From Bacteroidota bacterium (GTDB lineage Bacteria; Bacteroidota; Bacteroidia; Bacteroidales; VadinHA17): DNA of 64,000 nucleotides. Position 1 is the stretch's first letter. Each line of letters opens with the position of its first letter. Below the pieces are notes generated by a model. It saw only the letters and a program-made list of their open reading frames with translations. It did not search any database and had not been told where the DNA came from. Position numbers and translations under genes: made by a program. This document shows positions 34,832 through 43,370 of this stretch, one piece after another. The stretch lies in NCBI GenBank assembly GCA_029552825.1, contig JAKPDL010000182.1, forward strand, positions 1-64,000. The letters run 5' to 3'.

Positions 34832-36082
34832 ATGGCTGTTGTTAAACCTTTCAGGGGTCTGAGACCACCTGCATCAATAGTTAAGGACCTTGCCTGTCTT
34901 CCATATGATGTAATGAACACAGAAGAAGCAAGGCAAATGGCAAAGGGGAAGGAGTGTTCATTGCTTCATATCACAAGGGCTGAGATAGATTTGCCTGAAG
35001 GAACTGATATTCATTCCAGAGAAGTTTACGACAAATCGGTTGAGAATTTTAGATTGTGGCGTGAAAGAGGCTGGCTGGTTCAGGATAAAGAGCCACATTT
35101 TTATATTTATGCCCAGACCATGGGAGGAAGAACTCAATACGGTATTGCCGGTTGTGCTTCCGTTGACGACTATTATAACGGAATTATTAAAAAACATGAG
35201 CTTACCCGGCCCGATAAGGAGAGGGACAGGATGATTCATATTAAGGTAAACAATGCGAACATTGAACCAGTTTTTTTAGCCTATCCTGCTGTAGATGAGA
35301 TAGATAAAATTGTTACGGAAATAACACAAAAACAGAAGCCTGAATACGATTTTATTTCAGAAGATGGAATAGGCCACCATTTCTGGGTGATATGGGATAA
35401 AGATACAAACAGGAAGATTGAAGAACTTTTCCGAACAAGAGTACCATATACTTACATCGCAGATGGTCATCACCGTACAGCTGCAGCAGCTCTTGCTGGC
35501 AAAGAAAAAAGGGAAAGCAATCCCCTGCACAGGGGAGATGAAGAATATAACTTTTTTCTGGCAGTCCATTTTCCTGATAACCAGTTGAAAATACTCGACT
35601 ACAATCGGGTTGTGAAAGACCTTAACGGGTTAACACCAAAAGAATTAATTGAAAGGATAAAAGCGAGTTTTTCTGTAGAAGATAAGGGAACAGAGATATA
35701 TCATCCCCGGCATTTACATAATTTCTCAATGTACCTCGATGGCAGATGGTACAGCCTCACAGCAAAGCAGGGTACTTATAACGATGATGACCCGGTTGGG
35801 GTCCTCGATGTCAACATCCTTACAAACCATATTCTTGCCCCGGTACTGGGGATTGAAGACCTGAGGCGTTCAACACGCATCGATTTTGTTGGCGGTATAA
35901 GAGGACTTGAGGAATTGAAAAAGAGAGTCGACAGCGGCGAAATGCAGGTTGCTTTTGCTCTTTACCCTGTTTCCATTAAACAACTTATCAACATTGCGGA
36001 TACAGGCAACATAATGCCCCCAAAGACAACATGGTTCGAACCCAAGCTGCGAAGCGGACTGGTGATTCATCTGCTTGACTGA
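34832..36082 (+). CDS. DUF1015 family protein, possibly serine-linked
   Basis: 416 residues, cytoplasmic, full-length DUF1015 (COG4198). Visible motifs are the N-terminal VKPFRGLRPPASIVKDLACLPYDVMNTEEAR, the central YIADGHHRTAAA (near 207-218), which resembles the GHR-type motif of ParB/sulfiredoxin-like proteins, and RIDFVGGIRGLEEL near the C-terminus. The gene sits 21 bases after serA and 12 bases before the YggS gene. I recall reports that some relatives phosphorylate free serine but cannot confirm that here; the serC-serA neighbourhood agrees with such a role. Confidence 0.88.
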   Translation: MAVVKPFRGLRPPASIVKDLACLPYDVMNTEEARQMAKGKECSLLHITRAEIDLPEGTDIHSREVYDKSVENFRLWRERGWLVQDKEPHFYIYAQTMGGRTQYGIAGCASVDDYYNGIIKKHELTRPDKERDRMIHIKVNNANIEPVFLAYPAVDEIDKIVTEITQKQKPEYDFISEDGIGHHFWVIWDKDTNRKIEELFRTRVPYTYIADGHHRTAAAALAGKEKRESNPLHRGDEEYNFFLAVHFPDNQLKILDYNRVVKDLNGLTPKELIERIKASFSVEDKGTEIYHPRHLHNFSMYLDGRWYSLTAKQGTYNDDDPVGVLDVNILTNHILAPVLGIEDLRRSTRIDFVGGIRGLEELKKRVDSGEMQVAFALYPVSIKQLINIADTGNIMPPKTTWFEPKLRSGLVIHLLD

Positions 36083-36094
36083 AATAGAATTGAT

Positions 36095-36775
36095 ATGGAT
36101 ATTGCATTGAATATTAAGCGGTTAAGGGATGAAGTCCCGGAACATGTGAAGATAGTTGCAATTTCTAAAACACACCCGGTAAGCGATATAATGATTGCTT
36201 ATCAGGCCGGGCATAAAATATTCGGAGAAAACAGGGCACAGGAATTACTTTCAAAAAAAGATCTGTTGCCACAGGATATCGAATGGCATTTCGTAGGTCA
36301 TCTTCAGACAAATAAAGTTAAAATGGTTGTGCCGAATGTGAAACTGATTCATTCGGTTGACAGCTTTAAGTTATTGAATGCCATTAACAAAGAAGCAGCA
36401 AAATTAAATCTTTCAGTTGAGTGCCTGCTGCAGTTCCATATTGCACGGGAGGAAACAAAATCGGGATTTACTTTTGAGGAAGCACTTAGAATGCTTAATT
36501 CTCAGGAAATCAAAGAAATGAACAATGTGATAATCAGAGGGGTAATGGGGATGGCTACTTTTACCGACGACATGAAGGTGGTCAGGAATGAGTTCAGAAC
36601 CCTTAGAAAATATTTTAACATATTAAAAGATAGATATTTCATTGACAATAAGTATTTCACTGAAATATCAATGGGTATGTCGGGCGACTACAGAATCGCA
36701 ATTGAGGAAGGAAGTACTATTATACGCGTGGGAACTCTTATATTTGGAGAACGTAATTATTTTGAAAACGATTAA
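36095..36775 (+). CDS. YggS family PLP-binding protein
   Basis: 226 residues, alanine-racemase-like TIM barrel. The PLP-binding lysine is Lys24 in VAISKTHP, with FGENRAQE, HFVGHLQTNK and the phosphate-binding SMGMSGDYRIAIEEGSTIIRVGTLIFG at the C-terminus. YggS/PLPBP proteins keep pyridoxal phosphate balanced and show no clear enzyme activity. Its position in a run with the PLP enzyme SerC is sensible. Confidence 0.95.
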   Translation: MDIALNIKRLRDEVPEHVKIVAISKTHPVSDIMIAYQAGHKIFGENRAQELLSKKDLLPQDIEWHFVGHLQTNKVKMVVPNVKLIHSVDSFKLLNAINKEAAKLNLSVECLLQFHIAREETKSGFTFEEALRMLNSQEIKEMNNVIIRGVMGMATFTDDMKVVRNEFRTLRKYFNILKDRYFIDNKYFTEISMGMSGDYRIAIEEGSTIIRVGTLIFGERNYFEND

Positions 36776-36784
36776 ACATATAAT

Positions 36785-37762
36785 ATGAGCAAGCTCAGTA
36801 CAAAATACCTGGGACTGGAGCTGAAGAGTCCTGTAATTGCTGGTAGCAGTGGTCAGACGTCATCTCTGGAAAAAATAAAGGAAGCAGAGAATTGCGGAGC
36901 TGGTGCAATCGTTCTGAAATCACTCTTTGAGGAACAGATAGAACATCTTATAGCTTCTTCAGGTGGTCCACACTCATACCCTGAAGCCGAGGATTATATG
37001 GCGTATTACATAAAAGCCAATGCGGTTGAAGATTATCTGAATCTTATTTCTGCTGCCAAAAAAAGTATTAGCATTCCCATAATACCCAGTATTAACTGTA
37101 TATCAGCCGGTTCATGGATTGATTATGCGAAAATGTTTGAGAATGCAGGTGCTGATGCTCTTGAGATCAACATCTTTTTCTTACCGGTAAAAGGTGAAAC
37201 CACAGGCTCAGAGATTGAAAAAAGTTATCTGCAGATAATTGAAAAACTCAAAAGCAAAGTTAAAGTACCAATTGCAGTAAAAATCGGCTTCAGGTTTACT
37301 AATATTCTGAATATTATTGAATTACTTTACAAGAGGGGAGTGGAAGGAGTTGTAATGTTTAACAGGTTCTACGAACCGGATATTGACATTGATAAAATGG
37401 CAGTTGTTCCTGCAGAGGTATTCAGTCTGCCGGCTGAAAGACGCTATGTTCTCAGATGGATTGCAATGGCTGATGCTCTAGATTTCAAAATTGATATATC
37501 GGCTTCAACAGGTATTCATAGTGGTGATGATGCGATAAAATATCTTCTTGCCGGTGCTGATACCATACAGGTATGCTCGGCACTTTATAAGAAAGGCATT
37601 GGTTTTATAAAAGAGGTGAACGAACGGATAATCAGCTGGATGGAAAAAAGGGGATTTAATTCCATTAATCAGTTCAGAGGAAAACTCAATTATTCAGCTG
37701 TCGGGAATCCGATACTTTACGAAAGGGCACAGTTTATGAAATTCTTTTCATCGCACGATTAG
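36785..37762 (+). CDS. Dihydroorotate dehydrogenase-like protein
   Basis: 325 residues, FMN-binding TIM barrel of the PyrD superfamily (KYLGLELKSPVIAGSSGQT at the start, IPSINCISAGSWIDYAKMFENAGADALEIN in the middle, STGIHSGDDAIKYLLAGADTIQVCSALYKKG at the FMN-phosphate site). Bacteroidota carry this as a paralogue of true PyrD, so its substrate may not be dihydroorotate. It starts 9 bases after the YggS gene and ends the operon. Confidence 0.87.
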   Translation: MSKLSTKYLGLELKSPVIAGSSGQTSSLEKIKEAENCGAGAIVLKSLFEEQIEHLIASSGGPHSYPEAEDYMAYYIKANAVEDYLNLISAAKKSISIPIIPSINCISAGSWIDYAKMFENAGADALEINIFFLPVKGETTGSEIEKSYLQIIEKLKSKVKVPIAVKIGFRFTNILNIIELLYKRGVEGVVMFNRFYEPDIDIDKMAVVPAEVFSLPAERRYVLRWIAMADALDFKIDISASTGIHSGDDAIKYLLAGADTIQVCSALYKKGIGFIKEVNERIISWMEKRGFNSINQFRGKLNYSAVGNPILYERAQFMKFFSSHD

Positions 37763-37990
37763 AAATTTAAATAATGGTATAATTCCACCTGTAGATTTTT
37801 CATTGTACCCGGTGATATAAATTTTTAACCACTAATGATGCATTAGAACTATCAAAGTGATACTGAATCAATAACATAGGTTGACTAAAAGCAAAGAAGG
37901 AATAGCACATTTTCTATAAAAATTTACCATAAATTTTAAGTTGAAATATTCAATAAATTTTCTTGAAATAAAAAAGATATTTTAACCTTT

Positions 37991-38021
37991 TTTGAAAAAT
38001 AAAAATATTGTGCTAATTTAG
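37991..38021 (+). promoter_or_regulatory. Bacteroidetes-type promoter of the lipoprotein gene at 38056
   Basis: TTTG at 37991-37994 and TAATTTAG at 38014-38021 are separated by exactly 19 bases, matching the phylum consensus with one mismatch. The remaining 230 bases of the gap upstream show no other structure. Confidence 0.65.
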
Positions 38022-38055
38022 TCGTTAATTAGTTGGTAACTTAAACTTTTTGATC

Positions 38056-38964
38056 ATGAATAAATTAATCAGAACAGGAATTATCACAGTTATAATTCTG
38101 TCATTATTTGTTCTTCCGGGGTGCAAATCGGGAGGTGAAAAGCAGAAAAAAATTGAACCTGTAACTCAGAAGGATGTCCAGAAGATTAAGGAGGATATAA
38201 GCAAGGCTGAAAAGATGTTTAATGCACTTCCTTCGCCGCTTGAATCGGCAATGCTTATAAAAACAGCCGGTGCTTCATTTGACAGAAGGTATCTTAATCC
38301 GATTGAGAATGTAAAACTTTACACAACAACCCGCAGCCAGGCACTAAATCTGGGGATCTATACATGCGATCTGAGTTTTGCCAGTCTGTATGACCAGACA
38401 CAGCTGATTATAGATTACATGAATGCTGCCAAAAAAATGGCTGATGGACTTGGAATTCTTGACGCAATTAACCAGGAAACTATTTCAAGGCTTGAGGAAA
38501 ATATCAATAACAAGGAAGTGATTATGGAAATCATTTCCGAAACATTTATGAATTCCAATTCATACCTTGCAGATAATGACCAGGCAGCAGTAGCAGCTAT
38601 TGTCCTGACGGGAGGATGGATTGAGGGTTTATATATCGCAACACAACTTGTTGATCTTAATAATTTCAATGGCAACAAATTGGTGGCAACTATTATCGAT
38701 CAGAAACTTTCAATCGACATTCTCATCAACCTGCTTGAGAGCAATAAGGGCAATCCTGCCGTGGATGAGCTTATAAGCCAGGTGAACAAGCTGAAAGCAG
38801 TTTTTGATAAGATTAATATACAGACAACACCAATTAAAACCGAGATTGATCCTGCCACAAATGTGACAATACTGAAATCAAAAGTTACTACCGATATGTC
38901 GGTTGAGACTTTTAAGGAACTAACAGCTGTTGTTAAAGAAATAAGAGATTCATTTGTAAAATAA
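38056..38964 (+). CDS. Hypothetical helical lipoprotein
   Basis: 302 residues from the ATG at 38056 (a TTG two codons earlier is less likely). The signal ends in LFVLPGC with Cys23 as lipid site, so it is membrane-anchored. The mature part is predicted mostly helical, rich in Leu, Ile, Asn and Lys, with conserved-looking stretches NLGIYTCDLSFASLYDQ and VLTGGWIEGLYIATQLVD. I recognise no domain of known function, although such lipoproteins seem common in Bacteroidales. It is 7 bases ahead of another secreted unknown, so the two probably act together. Confidence 0.8.
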   Translation: MNKLIRTGIITVIILSLFVLPGCKSGGEKQKKIEPVTQKDVQKIKEDISKAEKMFNALPSPLESAMLIKTAGASFDRRYLNPIENVKLYTTTRSQALNLGIYTCDLSFASLYDQTQLIIDYMNAAKKMADGLGILDAINQETISRLEENINNKEVIMEIISETFMNSNSYLADNDQAAVAAIVLTGGWIEGLYIATQLVDLNNFNGNKLVATIIDQKLSIDILINLLESNKGNPAVDELISQVNKLKAVFDKINIQTTPIKTEIDPATNVTILKSKVTTDMSVETFKELTAVVKEIRDSFVK

Positions 38965-38971
38965 CACCGCC

Positions 38972-39415
38972 ATGAAGACAGTCCGACTTTTTTCAGGTAT
39001 ATTGCTCTTATTAATAGCTTTAAGTATACCTGCACATTCCCAGTGCAAGGCTTTCGCAAAAAAAGAAGTTCTTCCTGAACTTTCACCATATGTTCACGAT
39101 GGCAACTATCATGCTGCCATACTTGTTGAAGGTGAAGAGGCTGAATTGTACAAAACATTTTATTCCGACATGGAATACAGGGTTGTGGTAATGGGCGAAA
39201 GCAAACTGCCGGCAGTGGAGTTTAAAGTACTGGATGAGAATAAAAACGTCCTCTATTCAAGCAAGGATAATGGTAATTCCAGTTCGTGGGATTTTAAGCT
39301 TGAATCAAGTAAGCAGCTGAAGCTTGTAATAAAGGTTTCTTCTTTTAATAAACCTGGCGATGTTCCTGCAAGTGGTTGCGTGGCAATAATGTTTGGCTTT
39401 AAAGTGAAAAAATAA
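38972..39415 (+). CDS. Hypothetical secreted beta-rich protein
   Basis: 147 residues with a clean signal peptide (MKTVRLFSGILLLLIALSIPAHSQ). The mature part contains two Cys (25 and 136) that could form a disulfide, and alternating beta-strand patterns (YRVVVMGESKLPAVEFKVLD, SWDFKLESSKQLKLVIKVSS) like a small sandwich domain. It follows the lipoprotein gene by 7 bases and is closed by a strong terminator. Function unknown. Confidence 0.8.
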   Translation: MKTVRLFSGILLLLIALSIPAHSQCKAFAKKEVLPELSPYVHDGNYHAAILVEGEEAELYKTFYSDMEYRVVVMGESKLPAVEFKVLDENKNVLYSSKDNGNSSSWDFKLESSKQLKLVIKVSSFNKPGDVPASGCVAIMFGFKVKK

Positions 39416-39440
39416 TTAAGAATTCAATACCTGTAAAATA

Positions 39441-39480
39441 AAGAAGGGCGTTACACAAAACGCCCTTCTTTATTATTTTG
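39441..39480. terminator. Bidirectional terminator between the 38-39 kb operon and uvrA
   Basis: AAGAAGGGCGTT (39441-39452) pairs perfectly with AACGCCCTTCTT (39459-39470). T-rich sequence follows on the plus strand (TATTATTTT) and on the minus strand (TTATTTTAC), so it can end both convergent transcripts. It overlaps the last codons of uvrA. Confidence 0.85.
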
Positions 39481-42265
39481 TTTTTGTCAATTTATTGCTG
39501 AGGAATTTTCCGGTGTACGATTTTTTACATTTTATCAAATCTTCAGGCTTGCCTTCAAATACTATATAGCCGCCTTTGTCTCCTCCTTCAGGACCCAGGT
39601 CAATTACCCAGTCGGCACATTTTATCACCTCAGGATTATGTTCTATGAGAATTACCGAATGTCCATGTTCAACAAGGGCATTCAATGACCCAAGCAGTTT
39701 GCTGATATCATGAAAATGAAGTCCGGTAGTTGGTTCATCAAAAATGAAAAGTATATGTCCGCCAGCTTTTTCCTGACTGAGAAAATATGCTAATTTCACC
39801 CGCTGGCTTTCCCCTCCGGAAAGTGTACTCGACGACTGCCCGAGCTTGACATAACCAAGTCCGACATCAACCAGAGGTTTCAGTTTCTCTACAATCTTAC
39901 GTTCAGTTTTTCCATTATAACTGCTGAAAAAACTTATGGCTTCATCTATAGTCATTTCAAGAATATCGTAGATATTCTTTCCGTGGTATTTTATTTCGAG
40001 GATTTCCTTCTTGAATCTCATTCCTTTACATGTTTCACAAACAAGCTCCACATCGGCCATGAATTGCATTTCAACTTTTATTATTCCTTCTCCCAAACAA
40101 TCCTCGCACCTTCCACCATCAATATTGAAAGAAAAATGTGACGCTTTGAAATTATTCTGTATTGAAGCCTGCTGTTCGGCAAAGAGTTTCCTTATTTCAT
40201 CATAAGCTTTGAGATAGGTGACCGGGTTTGATCTGCTCGATTTTCCTATAGGGTTCTGGTCAACCATTTCAACACCTGTCAGGCTGTTGATATCTCCCGA
40301 TATTTCCCTGTAATTACCAGGCCGTATACCTGATCCTTCAATTCTCTCAGCTAGAGCTCTGTAGAGTACATCGTGAACAAGGCTCGATTTACCACTGCCG
40401 CTTACTCCGGTTACAACAGTAATTGTGTGCAGGGGAAATTTTACATCAATCGATTTGAGATTGTTTTGCCTTGCTCCTTTAACTTCAATATAACTGTTCC
40501 AGGGCCTTCTTACCGGCGGGACAGGTATCTCGAGCTCTCCTTCAAGATATTTGACAGTTAATGAGTTATTACTTTGGGTTGAGTCAATTTTCCCCTGAAA
40601 TATCACCTCACCTCCAAAGAGTCCTGCACCTGGTCCCATGTCTATTATTTCATCAGCAGCCCTTATTATCTCTTCCTCGTGTTCAACCACAAGCACGCTG
40701 TTACCCATATCACGAAGTTCTTTGAGCACACTGGTAAGCAGGTTAATATCGCGGGGATGAAGGCCAATACTTGGTTCATCTAAGATGTACAACGAGCCTG
40801 TAAGATTACTTCCCAGGGAAGTGGCAAGATTAATCCTCTGTGATTCACCACCTGAAAGTGTCGAGGAGAGTCTGTCGAGGGTGAGATAGGGGAGCCCGAC
40901 ATTCAGCAGGAACTTTAATCTTGAAGTAATTTCATGAAGAAGACGTTCTGCTATTTTTTGTTCCTGCTGTGTTAGTTTGAGTGTATTAAAAAAATTCAGC
41001 AATTCATCCACAGGCATAGAAACAAGTTCCTGAATGGATTTTCCTCCAATTTTCACATATGAGGCTTCCTTTCTGAGGCGTGTCCCTTTGCAGGCAGGGC
41101 AGGTTGTCTTACCCCTGTAGCGGCTCAGTAATACCCTGTATTGAATTTTATATTTCTTTTCTTCAAGGTATTCAAAGAACTGGTTGATGCCCCAAAAATA
41201 GCGATTACCTTTCCAGAGCACCTCCTTCTGTTCAGGTGTAAGCTGGTAATATGGTTTGTGTAATGGAAATCCGAAGAGATGCGCTGTGGAGATGAGACGC
41301 TCTTTCCATTTTTTCATTGACTCGCCTTTCCAGCATACTATAGCGTCATCATAAACCGACAGATTCTGATCGGGGATAACAAGGTTCTCGTCAATACCTA
41401 TTATTTTCCCGTATCCTTCGCACACCGGGCAGGCTCCAATCGGGTTGTTAAAACTGAATAAATGCTCCGAAGGTTCAATAAACTGTATCCCGTTCTCTTC
41501 GAATTTGTCAGAAAAATTTTCCCTCGTTATTCTGCCACCTTCATATATTACAAGCTGGCAAAAACCTTTTCCGGTACTGAGTGCAGTCTGGATAGAATCT
41601 GCTGCCCTGCTTATTCCCTCTGAGGAATGGGAAACCAGTAACCTGTCTATTACAATATTGATTTTTTCCCCGGGGTTGCAGCAAAGTGGTGAATCCGGAT
41701 CATCAATCCTGATTAGATCCCCATCTTTCTCAATTCTGTTATAACCCTGTTTTACAAGAAATAAGAAGAACTCTTTTGTAGTTATTTTTGAAGGAATTTC
41801 TGCGGGAGAAGTGATTATTACAGTTGTATTCTCAGGCAGTGTTTTCAGAAAATCCACGATATCGTCAACGCTGTGCTTCCTGACTTCTCTGCCCGTAACA
41901 GGTGAATAGGTTCTTCCTATTCTTGCATACAATAACCTCAGGTAATCATATATTTCGGTTGATGTGCCGACTGTAGAGCGGGGATTCCTTGTGTTTACTT
42001 TCTGTTCGATGGCGATAGCAGGGGGTATCCCATCTATGAAATCAACTTCAGGTTTTTGCATCCTCCCGAGAAACTGTCTGGCATATGCAGAGAGGCTTTC
42101 AACATACCGCCTTTGACCTTCTGCGTAAATAGTATCAAATGCTAGTGAGGATTTTCCTGAGCCCGAGACGCCCGTTATCACTACCAGTTTATTTCTCGGA
42201 ATACTTAGACTTATATTTTTAAGGTTATGTACCCTTGCCCCTCTGATTTCAATGTTCCCCTCCAT
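39473..42265 (-). CDS. uvrA: Excinuclease ABC subunit A
   Basis: 930 residues from the ATG at 42265; the frame extends 13 codons to a TTG at 42304, but [14 protein letters not shown] soon after the ATG is the usual N-terminus. There are two ABC ATPase modules (Walker [11 protein letters not shown] twice; signatures [12 protein letters not shown] and [12 protein letters not shown]), Zn-binding CxxC clusters ([30 protein letters not shown]) and the UvrB-binding region. It scans DNA for damage with UvrB in nucleotide excision repair. Length is normal for UvrA1. Confidence 0.95.
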   Translation of the reverse strand: MEGNIEIRGARVHNLKNISLSIPRNKLVVITGVSGSGKSSLAFDTIYAEGQRRYVESLSAYARQFLGRMQKPEVDFIDGIPPAIAIEQKVNTRNPRSTVGTSTEIYDYLRLLYARIGRTYSPVTGREVRKHSVDDIVDFLKTLPENTTVIITSPAEIPSKITTKEFFLFLVKQGYNRIEKDGDLIRIDDPDSPLCCNPGEKINIVIDRLLVSHSSEGISRAADSIQTALSTGKGFCQLVIYEGGRITRENFSDKFEENGIQFIEPSEHLFSFNNPIGACPVCEGYGKIIGIDENLVIPDQNLSVYDDAIVCWKGESMKKWKERLISTAHLFGFPLHKPYYQLTPEQKEVLWKGNRYFWGINQFFEYLEEKKYKIQYRVLLSRYRGKTTCPACKGTRLRKEASYVKIGGKSIQELVSMPVDELLNFFNTLKLTQQEQKIAERLLHEITSRLKFLLNVGLPYLTLDRLSSTLSGGESQRINLATSLGSNLTGSLYILDEPSIGLHPRDINLLTSVLKELRDMGNSVLVVEHEEEIIRAADEIIDMGPGAGLFGGEVIFQGKIDSTQSNNSLTVKYLEGELEIPVPPVRRPWNSYIEVKGARQNNLKSIDVKFPLHTITVVTGVSGSGKSSLVHDVLYRALAERIEGSGIRPGNYREISGDINSLTGVEMVDQNPIGKSSRSNPVTYLKAYDEIRKLFAEQQASIQNNFKASHFSFNIDGGRCEDCLGEGIIKVEMQFMADVELVCETCKGMRFKKEILEIKYHGKNIYDILEMTIDEAISFFSSYNGKTERKIVEKLKPLVDVGLGYVKLGQSSSTLSGGESQRVKLAYFLSQEKAGGHILFIFDEPTTGLHFHDISKLLGSLNALVEHGHSVILIEHNPEVIKCADWVIDLGPEGGDKGGYIVFEGKPEDLIKCKKSYTGKFLSNKLTKTK

Positions 42266-42322
42266 AACAGGTCTGCTTGTCAACACTTTCAGTACGTTCG
42301 TCAAAATAATTTGTTAAAATCC

Positions 42323-42337
42323 AAAAGTAATACTTTT
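42323..42337. promoter_or_regulatory. 15-base palindrome in the uvrA/sigma factor divergent region
   Basis: AAAAGTA, A, TACTTTT is a perfect 7-1-7 inverted repeat, 58 bases from the uvrA ATG and 98 from the sigma start. It would overlap the -33 region of a uvrA promoter placed at TTATTTTG (minus strand, near 42305). It could be a repressor site, perhaps damage-related. Confidence 0.4.
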
Positions 42338-42380
42338 ACTTTTAATATTTTTTATTTTATTTGTATTTAGAACTATCATA

Positions 42381-42434
42381 AAAGGAGGACTGCCTATTGA
42401 AAATCTCTACTCTTTGAAGTCAAAAGAGTGAGCT
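42381..42434 (+). promoter_or_regulatory. Structured leader of the ECF sigma gene
   Basis: AAAGGAGG (42381-42388) is a near-perfect Shine-Dalgarno sequence but lies 46 bases before the sigma ATG. It is instead well spaced for a six-codon frame at 42397-42417 (TTG start, reading MKISTL). A hairpin, ACTCTTT (42409-42415) with AAAGAGT (42423-42429), spans the end of that frame and stops 5 bases before the sigma start codon. The arrangement looks like a leader-peptide or translational switch. Confidence 0.4.
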
Positions 42435-43022
42435 ATGAAAAAAGAAACATCTGACTATGAACTGTTACAGAGGTTCATAGATGGTGAGCAGTCCTGTTTC
42501 GAGGAATTAATTCACCGCCATAAAAACAAGGTATATGCGTATATAAGTCTTTATATACGTGATCAGGCACTTGCTGAAGACATATTTCAGGATACATTTC
42601 TGAAAGTAATTCAGTCGGTTAAAGCAGGAAAATATTATGAAGACGGAAAATTCCTGTCGTGGGTGATGAGAATAGCCCATAATCTTATTATTGACCATTT
42701 CCGCCGCATAAGGCAGATGAATACAATGTCGAACGACGATTATGAATCGGACCTTTTCAATTCAAAATCGCTGGCCGAAAAGAACGTTGAAGAAGATATT
42801 GTCAGAATTCAGGTAAGGAAAGACGTCAGGAAACTTATAAGCATGTTACCCTATGATCAGAGGGAGGTTGTTATACTTCGTCATTATACAGGTTTGAGTT
42901 TTAAAGAGATAGCTGAAATTACAGGCGTGAGTATTAATACTGCACTCGGGCGGATGAGGTATGCGCTTATCAATATGAGAAAAATGATAAATGAGAAAAA
43001 AATAAGCCTGACTGTAAAATAA
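42435..43022 (+). CDS. ECF-type RNA polymerase sigma factor
   Basis: 195 residues. Region 2 spans about 8-90 (LIHRHKNKVYAYISLYI, LAEDIFQDTFLKVIQ, FLSWVMRIAHNLIIDHFRR) and region 4 spans about 130-190 (LPYDQREVVILRHYTGLSFKEIAEITGVS with a helix-turn-helix). There is no adjacent membrane anti-sigma factor; the next gene, 33 bases on, encodes a 68-residue acidic protein. Control may therefore act through its leader, by expression, or through the small protein. Divergent from uvrA. Confidence 0.92.
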   Translation: MKKETSDYELLQRFIDGEQSCFEELIHRHKNKVYAYISLYIRDQALAEDIFQDTFLKVIQSVKAGKYYEDGKFLSWVMRIAHNLIIDHFRRIRQMNTMSNDDYESDLFNSKSLAEKNVEEDIVRIQVRKDVRKLISMLPYDQREVVILRHYTGLSFKEIAEITGVSINTALGRMRYALINMRKMINEKKISLTVK

Positions 43023-43055
43023 TATTCATTACGGCAAATCGTTTTTTATATAAAA

Positions 43056-43262
43056 ATGAAAACGTGTTTGCCTATGAATTTAAACTCTACTCCTTTTGTA
43101 AAGTATGATGAAATTGATGTTGAGGATGCTGATCTGATTGATGAGGCATGGGATTTCCGGGCCGAATTTCATGATGTGTTCGAATTGCTTGATACTCTGA
43201 AAGCAGAACCTGACAGGCAGGTTACTGAAAGGCTCATGGAAATTATTGAAGGTCAGATGTGA
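43056..43262 (+). CDS. Small acidic protein after the sigma factor
   Basis: 68 residues (or 62 from a second ATG at 43074, MNLNSTPF). It is strongly acidic (EIDVEDADLIDEAWDF, KAEPDRQ, MEIIEGQ) with a predicted amphipathic helix FHDVFELLDTLKAEPDRQVTERLMEIIE and no membrane segment or cysteine. The position immediately behind an ECF sigma gene, before a terminator, makes it a candidate regulator or anti-sigma partner. No family recognised. Confidence 0.7.
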   Translation: MKTCLPMNLNSTPFVKYDEIDVEDADLIDEAWDFRAEFHDVFELLDTLKAEPDRQVTERLMEIIEGQM

Positions 43263-43269
43263 CTTTATA

Positions 43270-43290
43270 CCTCCACTGGAGGGATTTTTA
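43270..43290 (+). terminator. Short terminator hairpin after the sigma operon
   Basis: CCTCC and GGAGG (43270-43282) pair around ACT, followed by GATTTTTA. It is the first of two consecutive hairpins. Confidence 0.55.
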
Positions 43291-43322
43291 AAAAACACAG
43301 GAAAATTTTCCTGTGTTTTTTG
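43291..43322. terminator. Perfect 30-base palindromic terminator
   Basis: Bases 43291-43320 form a perfect palindrome centred between 43305 and 43306, with a core of ACACAGG/CCTGTGT flanked by A- and T-runs, so it can terminate on either strand. Its T-run (TTTTTG, up to 43322) doubles as the -33 box of the next promoter. Confidence 0.85.
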
Positions 43323-43349
43323 TTTTATTAAAAATATATGATATATTTG
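43319..43349 (+). promoter_or_regulatory. Consensus Bacteroidetes promoter of the SPFH operon
   Basis: TTTG at 43319-43322 and TATATTTG at 43342-43349 lie 19 bases apart, an exact match to the phylum consensus. The -33 box overlaps the preceding terminator. The start codon is 22 bases after the -7 box. Confidence 0.8.
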
Positions 43350-43368
43350 TGATATCAAAATGATATCA
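43350..43368. promoter_or_regulatory. Tandem TGATATCA boxes, putative Arc-type operator
   Basis: TGATATCA at 43350-43357 and again at 43361-43368, separated by AAA, so the centres are 11 bases apart, one helical turn. Each box is itself palindromic. They cover the expected transcription start and end 2 bases before the SPFH start codon. Ribbon-helix-helix repressors such as MetJ bind tandem 8-base palindromes, and an Arc-type protein is encoded by this operon. Confidence 0.55.
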
Positions 43369-43370
43369 TC

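Noticed and set aside
42266-42304. TTG-initiated extension of uvrA
   Set aside because: The ATG at 42265 places the typical [14 protein letters not shown] motif near the N-terminus, so the extra 13 codons are not needed.
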